From Flavobacteriales bacterium (GTDB lineage Bacteria; Bacteroidota; Bacteroidia; Flavobacteriales_F; PHOS-HE28), in the NCBI GenBank assembly GCA_016705955.1, contig JADJKO010000004.1, positions 310,001-374,000 of the forward strand: DNA of 64,000 nt, written 5' to 3'. Below are positions 50,442-58,820 of the stretch, in pieces (position 1 is the first letter of the stretch; the number at the start of each line of letters is the position of its first letter). The notes under the pieces were generated by a model. It saw only the letters and a list, made by a program, of their open reading frames with translations, was not told the origin of the DNA and did no database searches. The position numbers were made by a program, and so were the translations under genes.

Positions 50442-50871
50442 AGTAGTAAGCACCTTTTACGGGCTTACACCGCAGGTCTATCGATCCGGGCAATGCACCA
50501 GTGCGGGCCTCGAAGTCGGCGGGCGCATGCAGCGGGCCGATGGGCTCGGGCTGCTTGCGCAGCTCGAATCCCGTGCTGAGGATCTTCAGCTCGTCGCCGG
50601 CCGCTGTATTGGAAACGTACAGGGCCATGCGCACGAGCAGATCGTCCACGGCTGCTTCGGCCTTTTGGCGTGCGAACACCTTGGCGTGGTCGCCACCGGC
50701 GGCTTCCGTGATGGCGGTCTCGAGTGCCTCGCGCCCGTTCTTCAGCTCTGTGAGCGTCGGGGTGGGCGTGGGGAAATCAGCGTTCCCGTTCATCCTGGTC
50801 TCCACCAGCAGCGCCTTGGCCACCTTGTCGGTGGGGCTCAACCCGGTTATTCCGGCTCTTGCTTGACGCAT
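50442..50871 (-). pseudogene. Fn3-type Bacteroidota protein truncated by the IS5 element
   Basis: About 143 residues of a protein starting MRQARAGITGLSPTDKVAKA. It resembles a widespread small Bacteroidota family with a helical N-terminal half (LKNGREALETAITEAAGGD, VDDLLVRMALYVSNTAAGDE, STGFELRKQPEPIG) and a C-terminal fibronectin type III-like part beginning PADFEARTGALPGSIDLRCK. The frame runs into the IS at GAYYW and stops 16 bases beyond its end. The missing C-terminus is not found on the far side of the IS, so the locus was also deleted or rearranged. The Fn3 assignment is from memory of the family. Confidence 0.65.
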
Positions 50872-51232
50872 TTGGTTGTTGCGTTGCGCGGTGGCAAGGT
50901 CCGGAGGCCTTAGGGCTTCCTGGCCGGGTCGCTGATCGGCTCCCCGGACCTTCCATCGCTGGTTGCGTAGCGGCTGTCGCGTGCCGATGACAAGTCGGCT
51001 TTCATCAGCAATAACGCGCGGTTGCGAAGATGGTTGCCTGAAATACCCTGTATTAACAGTGTTTTCCGGGGTACGGCCTTCGGAAAACGGCCGTGGACAG
51101 GGTCTGTAGCCACCGTTCCTTCGGCGGATGATGCCGTTGGTCGCTCATTGGCAATGCGTGGTCTTTTGTGAGACGCCGGATGGACCGCTCCGCGGATCCT
51201 CCGGCGTGACGCGGTGCATGTGGAGCGGAAAC
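50872..51232. other. Non-coding stretch before the minisatellite
   Basis: About 360 bases with no convincing gene; open frames here lack codon or family signals. A modest hairpin (ACGGCC with GGCCGT around a short loop near 51.1 kb) is the only structure I see. Confidence 0.5.
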
Positions 51233-51673
51233 CATTCATGGTTCTGCCGGGACTTCAAATAGTCTTGCGAAAACAATGAAAGGTTTTCGGAGATCTTCAA
51301 ATAGTCTGGCGAAAACCTTTGAAGGTTTCGGGGAAACTTCAAATAGTCCGGCGAAAATCTTTGAAGGTTTTGGGGAAACTTCAAATAGTCTGGCGAAAAC
51401 CTTTGAAGGTCCGGCGGAGACTTCAAATAGTCTGGCGAAAACCATTGAAGGTTTTGGGAGAACTTCAAATAGTCTGGCGAAAACCTTTGAAGGTCCGGTG
51501 GAAACCATTCACGGTTCCGGAGAAACTTCAAATGGTCTTGCGAGAACCTTTGAAGGTCCGGCGGAGACTTCAAATGGTCTTGGGGAAACCTTCAATGGTC
51601 CGGGGGAAACAATTCAATGTCCGGCAGGAACTTTCAATGGTTGGGGGAGGATCATTGATGGTCCGGGGGCTGC
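51233..51673. repeat. Minisatellite: 21 tandem units of 21 bp
   Basis: Exactly 21 consecutive 21-bp units. Two unit types alternate in the central part, TTCAAATAGTCTGGCGAAAAC and CTTTGAAGGTCCGGCGGAGAC, giving a 42-bp higher-order period. Units at the ends (for example CATTGATGGTCCGGGGGCTGC) are more diverged. As 21 is a multiple of three, long open frames arise on both strands by chance. No gene start or family supports translation. It lies immediately past the 3' end of the thiol peroxidase gene. Confidence 0.93.
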
Positions 51674-51677
51674 ACGA

Positions 51678-52151
51678 TCAGAGCAACACTTTCGCAGCGT
51701 TCAGCGCGGCATCGTAGTCCGGCTCCAGGCCCAATTCCGGTGCTACTTCGCAATGGCGTACCAGGCCTTCCTTGTCGATGACGAAGGTGACGCGACCGTG
51801 CAAGCCCGCCATGTTGCCCTCGGCGATGCGGGTGCCCCAGTGATCGGTGTCGCGGTACCGGAAGTCGCTGCCCACTTCTACGTTCTCGATCCCCTCGGCG
51901 GCACAGAAACGCTTCATGGCATAGTGCAGGTCCATCGTCACCGCAAGGACGTGGGCACCCATACCCGTGGCGAGTTTGTTGAAGGCGCGCATTTCCATGG
52001 CGCAGGTGCTCGTATCCACGCTGGGGAACATGAGCAACACCACGACGTGGCCGAGATGATCCTGGAGTGAGGCCTCGGTCCTGTCCGGCTTTACGTAGCG
52101 AAGCGTCGGTGCTTTGCTACCGATGGGAGGAAGGGGTCCGGAGAAAAAAAG
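51678..52151 (-). pseudogene. tpx: Thiol peroxidase Tpx with a missing or disrupted 5' end
   Basis: An atypical 2-Cys peroxiredoxin of the Tpx family, which reduces lipid and alkyl hydroperoxides with thioredoxin. The peroxidatic Cys is in MFPSVDTSTCAMEMRAFN, the resolving Cys in DLHYAMKRFCAAEGIENV, and the C-terminus EVAPELGLEPDYDAALNAAK is standard. In-frame coding similarity extends back to PLPPIGSKAPTLRYVKPD, then meets an in-frame TAG with no ATG, GTG or TTG before the FPSVDT region. The usual first ~18 residues are absent and a heptamer repeat lies just upstream. A one-base change in the seven-A run at 52144-52150 could also be responsible. A GTG start at 52043 would remove the first strands and is unlikely to fold. 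Confidence 0.7.
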
Positions 52152-52171
52152 CTAAGGCATGAGGAAGGTAA

Positions 52172-52249
52172 AAGGCTGAAGGCTGAAAGCTGAAGGCTGA
52201 AAGCTGAAAGCTGAAGGCTGAAGGAGAAAGGAGAAAGGAGAAAGAGGAA
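52172..52249. repeat. Heptanucleotide low-complexity array
   Basis: Seven or more tandem copies of AAGGCTG/AAAGCTG, then copies of AGAAAGG. It sits between purL and the damaged 5' end of tpx. Purine-rich on the plus strand and non-coding. Confidence 0.85.
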
Positions 52250-52271
52250 GGAAAAGAAACGATCGATCCAC

Positions 52272-54527
52272 CTATTGTTCGCTCATGATCCGCGGGATGG
52301 CCTCTTCATAGACCTTGCGCGCATCGGCGATCATGCCAAAAGGCGCGTCGTCCACGACGAGCTTGCCTTGGGTGACGTGACCGAGCAGGATGCTGGGTAC
52401 GCGGCTTTGTGCCATGAGATCCAGGAAGTCATCCTCCTCATCGCGTGCTACGGTGACGATCGCGCGGCCTTGTGCTTCGCCGAAGAGGAAGGCATCCTCG
52501 CGCACTTCGCTGTCGCTCACGATGTCGAAACCGAGGCCACGTGGTAAGGCCATTTCCACAAGCGTGGCCCACACTCCTCCTTCGCTCACGTCGTGCGCGG
52601 CGTTGATCAACCCTTTGCGGATGAGCATGAGCAGCATGGTGTGCAGGCGCTTCTCTTCCTCCAGATCGAAGTAGGGCGCAGGTGAACGGTCCACCTTGTG
52701 ATGGCGCACGAGGTATTCGCTGCACGCGATGTCGTCCACCACCTTTCCGATCAGGAAGATGAGGTCGCCCTTCTCCTTGAAGTCGAGCGTCATGCGCTTG
52801 CTCACATCCGGCACGATGCCCACCATGCCGATGGTCGGCGTGGGGAAGACGGGGATGTTCTTGGTGTCGGTAACAGTGTGGTTGTAGAAGCTGACGTTGC
52901 CGCCGGTGACAGGTGTTTCGTAGGCGCGGCACGCATCGCCCATGCCCTTGATCACCTCGGCGAACTGCCAGTACACCTCGGGATCATACGGGTTGCCGAA
53001 GTTGAGACAGTTGGTGACGCCGCAGGGTTCGCCGCCGGTGCAGGCGATGTTGCGCGCGGCTTCGCTCACCGCGATCATAGCGCCGGTGTATGGATCGGCA
53101 TGCACGTACCGACCGTTGCAATCCACCGTCACAGCGAGGCCCTTACCTGTTTCGCGGATGAGGACAAGGCCCGCATCACTGGGCGCATTGGTGCTCATGT
53201 TGTTGGTGCGCACCATGGTGTCGTACTGCTCGCTCACCCACCGCTTGCTGGCGATGTTCGGGCTGGCCAACAGATCGTACGCGACCTTCCGCAGATCGCT
53301 CGGCTCCTCCACATCATTCAACTTGAACTTCTTGTTCTCCTTGATGTACGCGGGCTCCTTCTCTTCGCGTGTGTATACCGGTGCGCCGCCACCGAGGACC
53401 AAACTTTCAGCAGGTACTTCGGCGATCAATTCACCCTTATCGAAATAGCGGAGCGTGTTCCCGTCGGTCACGGTGCCGATCTCCACACAGTTGAGGTCCC
53501 ACTTTTGGAAGATCGCTTCCACTTCCTTCTCCCTCCCCTTCTTCACCACCACCAACATGCGCTCCTGGCTTTCGCTCAGGAGGATCTCCCACGCGTGCAT
53601 GCCTTGCTGGCGAGTGGGCACGCGCTCCAAGTGGATATCCATGCCTGCTTCGCCCTTCGCGCTCATCTCACTGGTGCTGCACGTGATACCCGCCGCACCC
53701 ATGTCCTGCATGCCGATGATCGCATCGGTTTGCGCGAGTTCAAGCGACGCTTCCATCAGTAGCTTCTCCATGAAAGGATCGCCGACCTGCACGGCCGGCA
53801 GATCATCCATGCTCGTCTCGGTGATGTCCTTGCTCGCGAACGAGGCGCCGTGGATGCCATCCTTACCGGTGGAAGAACCCACAATGAAGACCGGGTTGCC
53901 CTTGCCGTGGCTGGTGGCGCTGATCACCTTATCCGTGCGGACGATGCCCACGCTCATGGCGTTCACCAACGGATTGGTGCTGTAGCACGGATCGAAATAC
54001 ACTTCACCACCGAGCACCGGAACACCGAACGCGTTTCCGTAATCACCGATGCCTTTCACCACGCCGCGCATGTGCCAGCGGCTGCTCGCCTCTTTGCTGA
54101 TGTCGCCGAAGCGGAGCGAATTCAACTGCGCGATGGGTCGCGCACCCATGGTGAAGATGTCGCGGTTGATGCCGCCCACCCCCGTGGCCGCACCTTGGTA
54201 GGGTTCGATCGCGCTGGGGTGGTTGTGGCTTTCGATCTTGAAAGCACAGGCCCAACCATCGCCAATGTCCACGAGGCCCGCGTTCTCCTGACCGGCTTCG
54301 GCGAGCAACTTCGGTCCGCTGCGCGGAAGGGTCTTCAGCTGCTTGATGGAGTTCTTGTACGAGCAGTGCTCGCTCCACATGGCGCTGTAGATGCTCAGCT
54401 CCGTGAAGTTGGGAACCCGACCAAGGATCTCTTTGATCTTGTCGTACTCCTCGGGCAACAGGCCGAGCTTCTTCGCGGTGTCGACACCAGCAGGTGCGGT
54501 GTCGGGGTTGACGGTCGTTGTGGGCAT
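52272..54527 (-). CDS. purL: Phosphoribosylformylglycinamidine synthase subunit PurL
   Basis: A 751-residue small-type PurL. With PurQ and PurS it makes FGAM from FGAR, glutamine-derived ammonia and ATP in purine synthesis. Markers are MWSEHCSYKNSIKQLKTLP, the ATP-binding GDGWACAFKIESHNHPSAIE, GAATGVGGINRDIFTMGARP, GNPVFIVGSSTGKDGIHG and, near the end, ISEGGVWATLVEMALP (HDVSEGG). No glutaminase domain is fused, so separate purQ and purS genes must exist outside the window. The frame extends 46 codons upstream into low-complexity sequence; MPTTTVNPDTAPAG follows a perfect promoter box by seven bases and is the chosen start. Confidence 0.97.
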   Translation of the reverse strand: MPTTTVNPDTAPAGVDTAKKLGLLPEEYDKIKEILGRVPNFTELSIYSAMWSEHCSYKNSIKQLKTLPRSGPKLLAEAGQENAGLVDIGDGWACAFKIESHNHPSAIEPYQGAATGVGGINRDIFTMGARPIAQLNSLRFGDISKEASSRWHMRGVVKGIGDYGNAFGVPVLGGEVYFDPCYSTNPLVNAMSVGIVRTDKVISATSHGKGNPVFIVGSSTGKDGIHGASFASKDITETSMDDLPAVQVGDPFMEKLLMEASLELAQTDAIIGMQDMGAAGITCSTSEMSAKGEAGMDIHLERVPTRQQGMHAWEILLSESQERMLVVVKKGREKEVEAIFQKWDLNCVEIGTVTDGNTLRYFDKGELIAEVPAESLVLGGGAPVYTREEKEPAYIKENKKFKLNDVEEPSDLRKVAYDLLASPNIASKRWVSEQYDTMVRTNNMSTNAPSDAGLVLIRETGKGLAVTVDCNGRYVHADPYTGAMIAVSEAARNIACTGGEPCGVTNCLNFGNPYDPEVYWQFAEVIKGMGDACRAYETPVTGGNVSFYNHTVTDTKNIPVFPTPTIGMVGIVPDVSKRMTLDFKEKGDLIFLIGKVVDDIACSEYLVRHHKVDRSPAPYFDLEEEKRLHTMLLMLIRKGLINAAHDVSEGGVWATLVEMALPRGLGFDIVSDSEVREDAFLFGEAQGRAIVTVARDEEDDFLDLMAQSRVPSILLGHVTQGKLVVDDAPFGMIADARKVYEEAIPRIMSEQ

Positions 54528-54534
54528 GGGCCCG

Positions 54535-54542
54535 CAAATGTA
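54535..54542 (-). promoter_or_regulatory. TAnnTTTG promoter box of purL
   Basis: TACATTTG on the minus strand, seven bases before the purL ATG. No TTG at 19-base spacing. The transcript leader would be almost nil. Confidence 0.55.
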
Positions 54543-54560
54543 GAAGGGGATGGAAAAGCA

Positions 54561-54634
54561 TGTGTCCATGTGCGCCACGCACCGGCTTGCGCGATGTGCC
54601 CATGGGCACATGGTCACATGCATACATGGCCACA
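54561..54634. repeat. CATG-rich repeat with an 18-bp perfect palindrome
   Basis: Repeated ACATG/CATGTG words fill most of the divergent region between purL and the membrane protein gene. At its centre ATGTGCCCATGGGCACAT (54594-54611) is an uninterrupted palindrome. Whether it is an operator or another intergenic repeat type cannot be settled from one copy. Confidence 0.6.
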
Positions 54635-54667
54635 TGTTCAACAAGGCTGCCTCTACCTTTCGCACCG

Positions 54668-55981
54668 ATGCCCGGTGTTCTGCTCGCCATTGCCTACACG
54701 GCCCTGCTGCTCTACTTCATGCGGCGGATGCCCTTTTTCGCGCGGATCCCGGGATTGCGCATGCGGACAGTGGCCGGTCTCTTCATCCTGAAGATCATGG
54801 CCGGCACCGCGTTGTGGGCCGTGTACACCTACCTCTACACCGACCGCACCACGGCGGACATCTTCAAGTATTTCGATGACAGCGCAGTGCTGTATGGAGC
54901 ACTTTGGCAGCATCCGGGTGATCTGCTCCGGATCCTCACGGGGATCAGCAACGATTCACCCTACTTCGACGCGCATTACTACGGCGTGATGAACAACTGG
55001 GTCCGCCGGTTCGAGAACAACGTGTACAACGATTCGCACACGATGATCCGCTTCAATACGGTGTTGCGGATCCTCTCCTTCGGCCATTACCACGTTCATA
55101 CGGTCTTCGCCTGTTTCGTGAGCACCACGGGACTTGTGGCGTTATACCGAGCTGTGCATCCGCTGCTGAAGGAAGTGTCTCGCGGACTGATGCCGGCGAT
55201 CTTCCTCTGGCCGAGCATGCTGTTCTGGTCCAGTGGTGTGCTGAAGGAAAGCCTGCTCGTGTTCGGCCTCGGCATCTTCCTATTGGGGATGATCGGCGCG
55301 TGGCCCGACCGCTTGGCGTGGCGGCCGCTGGTGGCGATCATCGTTGGGCTAGCGGTGATGTTGGTCGTGAAGTTCTATGTGCTGCTCTGCCTGATCCCGG
55401 GTCTCCTCGCGTGGTGGTGGTCCCGTGTACGGCCGGGTCATCCGCTTTTGCGTAACGTGGTGGTGCATGCCTTGGCACTCGGCGGTGTGTTGATCTCGGG
55501 CTCACTGATGCCGGGCTATGGCATATTGGAAATGTTGGTGGTGAAGCAGCGCGACTTCATCGGCATGGCCACTGATGTGGCAAGTGGCAGCTTGCTCGCT
55601 ATGCCGCCATTGGAACCGGGCCTGCTCAGCTTCCTACGCGCCGCACCGCATGCCTTGTATATGACCTTCCTTTCACCCTTTGTCGTGACCGGAACCGGGC
55701 CACTGGCGGTGATGAGCGCGGCGGAGAATGTCCTTCTGTTGATGATCCCATTGATCGCCCTGCGCTACATGCGACCGTGGCGCACGATCGATCACTCCTC
55801 GCTCCTCTTCTTCTTCTCCTTCGTGCTGTTACTCGCGTTGTTGATCGGATGGACGGTCCCGGTGGTCGGCGCGTTGGTGCGCTATCGCATTCCTCTGTTG
55901 CCCTTCGTTTCCTTCATTGCCTTACTGATCATGGATCCGCAACGTCTTCCGCGGTGGATCACCCTAAGCCCACGCTCGTGA
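54668..55981 (+). CDS. Polytopic membrane protein of unknown function
   Basis: A 437-residue integral membrane protein with about ten hydrophobic helices (for example MPGVLLAIAYTALLLYFMRR, LVAIIVGLAVMLVVKFYVLL, LLFFFSFVLLLALLIGWTVP). A long extracytoplasmic stretch near residues 75-125 holds HYYGVMNNWVRRFENNVYND. The motif LWPSMLFWSSGVLKES resembles segments seen in large membrane glycosyltransferase or polymerase-like proteins, but I cannot assign a family. The ATG at MPGVLLAIAY fits the first helix and follows TACCTTTC (one mismatch from the promoter box) by six bases. Its stop overlaps the ATG of the amidohydrolase gene. Confidence 0.7.
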   Translation: MPGVLLAIAYTALLLYFMRRMPFFARIPGLRMRTVAGLFILKIMAGTALWAVYTYLYTDRTTADIFKYFDDSAVLYGALWQHPGDLLRILTGISNDSPYFDAHYYGVMNNWVRRFENNVYNDSHTMIRFNTVLRILSFGHYHVHTVFACFVSTTGLVALYRAVHPLLKEVSRGLMPAIFLWPSMLFWSSGVLKESLLVFGLGIFLLGMIGAWPDRLAWRPLVAIIVGLAVMLVVKFYVLLCLIPGLLAWWWSRVRPGHPLLRNVVVHALALGGVLISGSLMPGYGILEMLVVKQRDFIGMATDVASGSLLAMPPLEPGLLSFLRAAPHALYMTFLSPFVVTGTGPLAVMSAAENVLLLMIPLIALRYMRPWRTIDHSSLLFFFSFVLLLALLIGWTVPVVGALVRYRIPLLPFVSFIALLIMDPQRLPRWITLSPRS

Positions 55982-57684
55982 TGCGAACCGTCCTGATCAT
56001 CCCTCTTGCTCTGCTGCTGAATGCGTGCGCATACCGCGACGTGGACGCCGACCTCGTGGTACACAACGCGATCATCCACGCAGTGGATGAAGCGAACACC
56101 ACCTACCAGGCGATGGCGATCAAGGATGGGATCATCCTCGAACTCGGTCCGGAGCAACAGATCCTCAATCGCTATAGCGCGAAGGAGACCTATGACGCGG
56201 CCGGACAGCACGTGTACCCCGGTTTCAGTGACGGACATTGCCACTTCCTCGGGTATGGATTGAACAAGCAGAAGGTGGACCTGAGCGGTACGAAGAGCTG
56301 GGCGGAAGTATTGGAACGCACCAAGGCCTTCGGTGAAGCGCACCCGGAGAAGACCTGGGTCATGGGGCGTGGCTGGGACCAGAACGATTGGGAGGTGAAG
56401 GAGCTGCCGGACCGCAAGGAGTTGGACAGGCTCTTCCCGGATCGTCCTGTTCTTCTGCAAAGGATCGATGGTCATGCCGCTGTGGCGAATGCCGTTGCGT
56501 TACATCATGCAGGCATCACCGATGCAACTCGAGTGAGTGGCGGGCAGATCGTCGGGCGTTTCACCACCGCGAACAGCGATGCTTCGTGGATGGATCCTGG
56601 ATCACTCAACGAAGTGCGCCACTCAGGTTACCCGATGTGGGAACCCACGGGCCTGCTCATCGACAACGCCTTCAATGTCTTCCAGACCATTTTTGAGGAA
56701 GCCGATGAAGCCACCAAGCGCAAGGCTTTGCTGGATGCGCAACGCGATTGCTTCGCTGTGGGCCTGACGATGGTATGCGACGCCGGTTTGGACACCGGCT
56801 CACTCGCGCTGATCCAACGCATGCAGGATGAAGGCGTGTTGAAGATGCGCGTGTATGCGATGGTGGCGGATGGCGCCGAGAACCTCGCGCACTTCGCGAA
56901 GAGCGGCCCGGTCCTCACCGATCGTTTGAATGTGCGCAGTGTGAAGGTCTACGCTGATGGTGCGTTGGGTTCGCGCGGTGCGTTGTTGAAAGCCCCGTAC
57001 AGCGATCAGCCCGGTCATCATGGTCTGCAACTCGCTACGCGCGAGCACTTTTTAGAAGTGGCGCAATGGTGCAAGGCGAACGGTTTCCAGATGAACACGC
57101 ACTGCATCGGCGACAGCGCGAACAAGCTGCTCCTTGATGTCTATGGCGAAGTGCTCGGCGGCACCAACGACCTGCGCTGGCGGATCGAGCACGCGCAAGT
57201 GGTCACGCCTGCAGACCGTCCGATGTTCGCGCGCTTCAACATCATCCCCAGTGTGCAACCCACGCACGCCACCAGCGACGGACCGTGGGCGGAGGCCCGA
57301 CTCGGTGCTGAACGGATCGGCCATGCCTATGCCTACGAGGATCTGCGCAAGACACTCGGTCTGCTCGCACTCGGCACCGATTTCCCGGTGGAAGGGATCG
57401 ACCCGTTGCAGACCTACCGCAGCGCGGTACTGCGCGAAAGCGCGGACGGTTGGCCGAGTGGCGGCTACCACATGGAGAACGCCTTGTCTCACGCCGATGC
57501 ACTCCGTGGCATGACGATCTGGAATGCGATCGCCGCGTTCTGGGAGGATCGGCTCGGCACGTTGGAAGTCGGCAAATTCGGCGACCTCACCGTGGTGAAC
57601 GTGGATCTGGAGAAAGCATCACCCGGGATGTTGCGCAAGGCGAAGGTGGTGGCGGCATTCGTGGGTGGTGAACGTGTGAAGTGA
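55981..57684 (+). CDS. Amidohydrolase family lipoprotein (YtcJ-like)
   Basis: A 567-residue metal-dependent hydrolase of the amidohydrolase superfamily, subgroup amidohydrolase_3/YtcJ. A lipoprotein signal ends LLLNACAYRD. The composite N- and C-terminal beta domain surrounds a TIM barrel with metal ligands in FSDGHCHFLGYG, LQRIDGHAAVANAVAL, YADGALGSRGALL, NTHCIGDSANKLLL, RIEHAQVV and ALGTDFPVEG. Family members hydrolyse amide or related bonds; the substrate is unknown. The first base of its ATG is the last base of the preceding stop codon, so the genes are translationally coupled. Probably anchored at the periplasmic face or outer membrane. Confidence 0.88.
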   Translation: MRTVLIIPLALLLNACAYRDVDADLVVHNAIIHAVDEANTTYQAMAIKDGIILELGPEQQILNRYSAKETYDAAGQHVYPGFSDGHCHFLGYGLNKQKVDLSGTKSWAEVLERTKAFGEAHPEKTWVMGRGWDQNDWEVKELPDRKELDRLFPDRPVLLQRIDGHAAVANAVALHHAGITDATRVSGGQIVGRFTTANSDASWMDPGSLNEVRHSGYPMWEPTGLLIDNAFNVFQTIFEEADEATKRKALLDAQRDCFAVGLTMVCDAGLDTGSLALIQRMQDEGVLKMRVYAMVADGAENLAHFAKSGPVLTDRLNVRSVKVYADGALGSRGALLKAPYSDQPGHHGLQLATREHFLEVAQWCKANGFQMNTHCIGDSANKLLLDVYGEVLGGTNDLRWRIEHAQVVTPADRPMFARFNIIPSVQPTHATSDGPWAEARLGAERIGHAYAYEDLRKTLGLLALGTDFPVEGIDPLQTYRSAVLRESADGWPSGGYHMENALSHADALRGMTIWNAIAAFWEDRLGTLEVGKFGDLTVVNVDLEKASPGMLRKAKVVAAFVGGERVK

Positions 57685-57689
57685 ATGCG

Positions 57690-57808
57690 GCCGCAGATGG
57701 CGCGGATGAACGCAGAATGAATGCACGAGTTTGACAGCGCAACTGGAATGAAGACTGAGAGGCTCATTGCTTGGGACTCCATCCGCACTTATCTGCGCCA
57801 TCTGCGGC
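57690..57808. repeat. Intergenic inverted-repeat element (119 bp)
   Basis: Arms GCCGCAGATGGCGC and GCGCCATCTGCGGC are exact reverse complements at the two ends of a 119-bp stretch. Similarity continues inward to about 27 bases with five mismatches. The interior is unremarkable and non-coding. It resembles a small non-autonomous or REP-type element and shares words with the element near 63.5 kb. Confidence 0.7.
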
Positions 57809-57836
57809 TGATCTCCGGTCCTACTTTTCCGGCCGC

Positions 57837-58820
57837 ATGAGCACGGGCGCATTCGTCATCTCCCTCGACTTCGAGCTCTTCTGGGGCATGCGCGACAAAC
57901 GCACCATCGAAGGGTATGGCGAGAACATCCGAGGTGTGCGCGAGGCATTGCCGCGTATGCTCGATACGTTCGATGCGCACGGGGTGAGGGCCACGTTCGC
58001 CACCGTAGGGTTGCTCTTCTTCGAGCGGAAGGAGGAATTGTTGCGTTCACTTCCAGTGCTTCGGCCGGGCTACGTGAAGAAGGAGCTTTCGCCCTACAAC
58101 GGCCACGTCGATGGCATCGGTGCGGACGAGGCCAGCGACCCCTACCACTTCGGCGCATCCTTGATCCGGACGATCCAGCAGCATCCCGCGCACGAGATCG
58201 CTTGCCACACCTTTTCGCATTACTACTGCTTGGAGCACGGACAGACCGAAGCCGAATTCGCTGCGGATCTCGTCACCGCGAAAGCGATCGCAAGCCTCTT
58301 CAATATCGAACTGAAGAGCTTCGTGTTCCCGCGCAACCAATACAACGAAGCGTACCTCCGCGTGTGCAACGAGCACGGCATCACCACGTACCGCGGCAAC
58401 GAGCGCAGTTGGTTGTACAAGGCCCGGAACAAGGAGGACGAATCACAATTCCGACGGGCGTTGCGCTTGCTCGATACATGGTTCGACCTGAGCGGACACA
58501 ACTGCCATCCGCTGCCTTCACCGGGAAGTGGAACACCGATCGACCTGCCGAGCAGTCGCTTTCTGCGCCCCTACAATAAGCGGTACGCGATCCTCGACGG
58601 TTTGAAACTGCGTCGGATCACACGCGCCATGGATCACGCGGCGCGGACGGGAACACTCTTCCATTTGTGGTGGCACCCGCACAACTTCGGTAGCGACCTG
58701 GAACAGAACATGGCGATGCTGGAGAAGATCCTCGCGCACTACGATCGTCTGCACCGTGAGCATGGGTTCACGAGCTACACGATGGGCGAACTCGTTCAAC
58801 GCACGTCGGATCATGCGTGA
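57837..58820 (+). CDS. Polysaccharide deacetylase family protein
   Basis: A 327-residue NodB-like (CE4-type) domain protein without a signal peptide. The start MSTGAFVISLDFELFWGMRD has the Asp of motif 1 (ISLDFELFWG variant), HEIACHTFSHYYCLEHGQ gives the His-x-x-x-His metal pair, and SFVFPRNQYNEAYLRVCNEHG and LFHLWWHPHNFG supply later motifs. It probably removes an acetyl or related group from a sugar in a glycan precursor. The ATG lies seven bases after TACTTTTC, one mismatch from the promoter box. The formyltransferase gene overlaps its end by 8 bp. Confidence 0.88.
   Translation: MSTGAFVISLDFELFWGMRDKRTIEGYGENIRGVREALPRMLDTFDAHGVRATFATVGLLFFERKEELLRSLPVLRPGYVKKELSPYNGHVDGIGADEASDPYHFGASLIRTIQQHPAHEIACHTFSHYYCLEHGQTEAEFAADLVTAKAIASLFNIELKSFVFPRNQYNEAYLRVCNEHGITTYRGNERSWLYKARNKEDESQFRRALRLLDTWFDLSGHNCHPLPSPGSGTPIDLPSSRFLRPYNKRYAILDGLKLRRITRAMDHAARTGTLFHLWWHPHNFGSDLEQNMAMLEKILAHYDRLHREHGFTSYTMGELVQRTSDHA

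Noticed and set aside
35989..50871. The two IS-truncated genes as halves of one interrupted gene
   Set aside because: Orientation would allow it, but the right-hand piece belongs to a short Fn3-type family without a T9SS tail and the left-hand piece to a large repeat protein. Lengths and style do not fit one gene.
50910..51239. A 109-codon open frame on the minus strand before the minisatellite
   Set aside because: Arg/Pro/Ser-rich shadow-like composition, no start signal, no recognisable domain.
51233..51673. CRISPR array
   Set aside because: Units are contiguous with no spacers and diverge gradually. There are no cas genes in the window.
51145..52070. Long open frames with heptad repeats (TSNSLAK/TFEGFGE and LKFPQNLQRFSPDY types) across the 21-bp minisatellite
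   Set aside because: A 21-bp unit keeps all frames open by arithmetic. The frames continue into the antisense of tpx and have no start signal or family.
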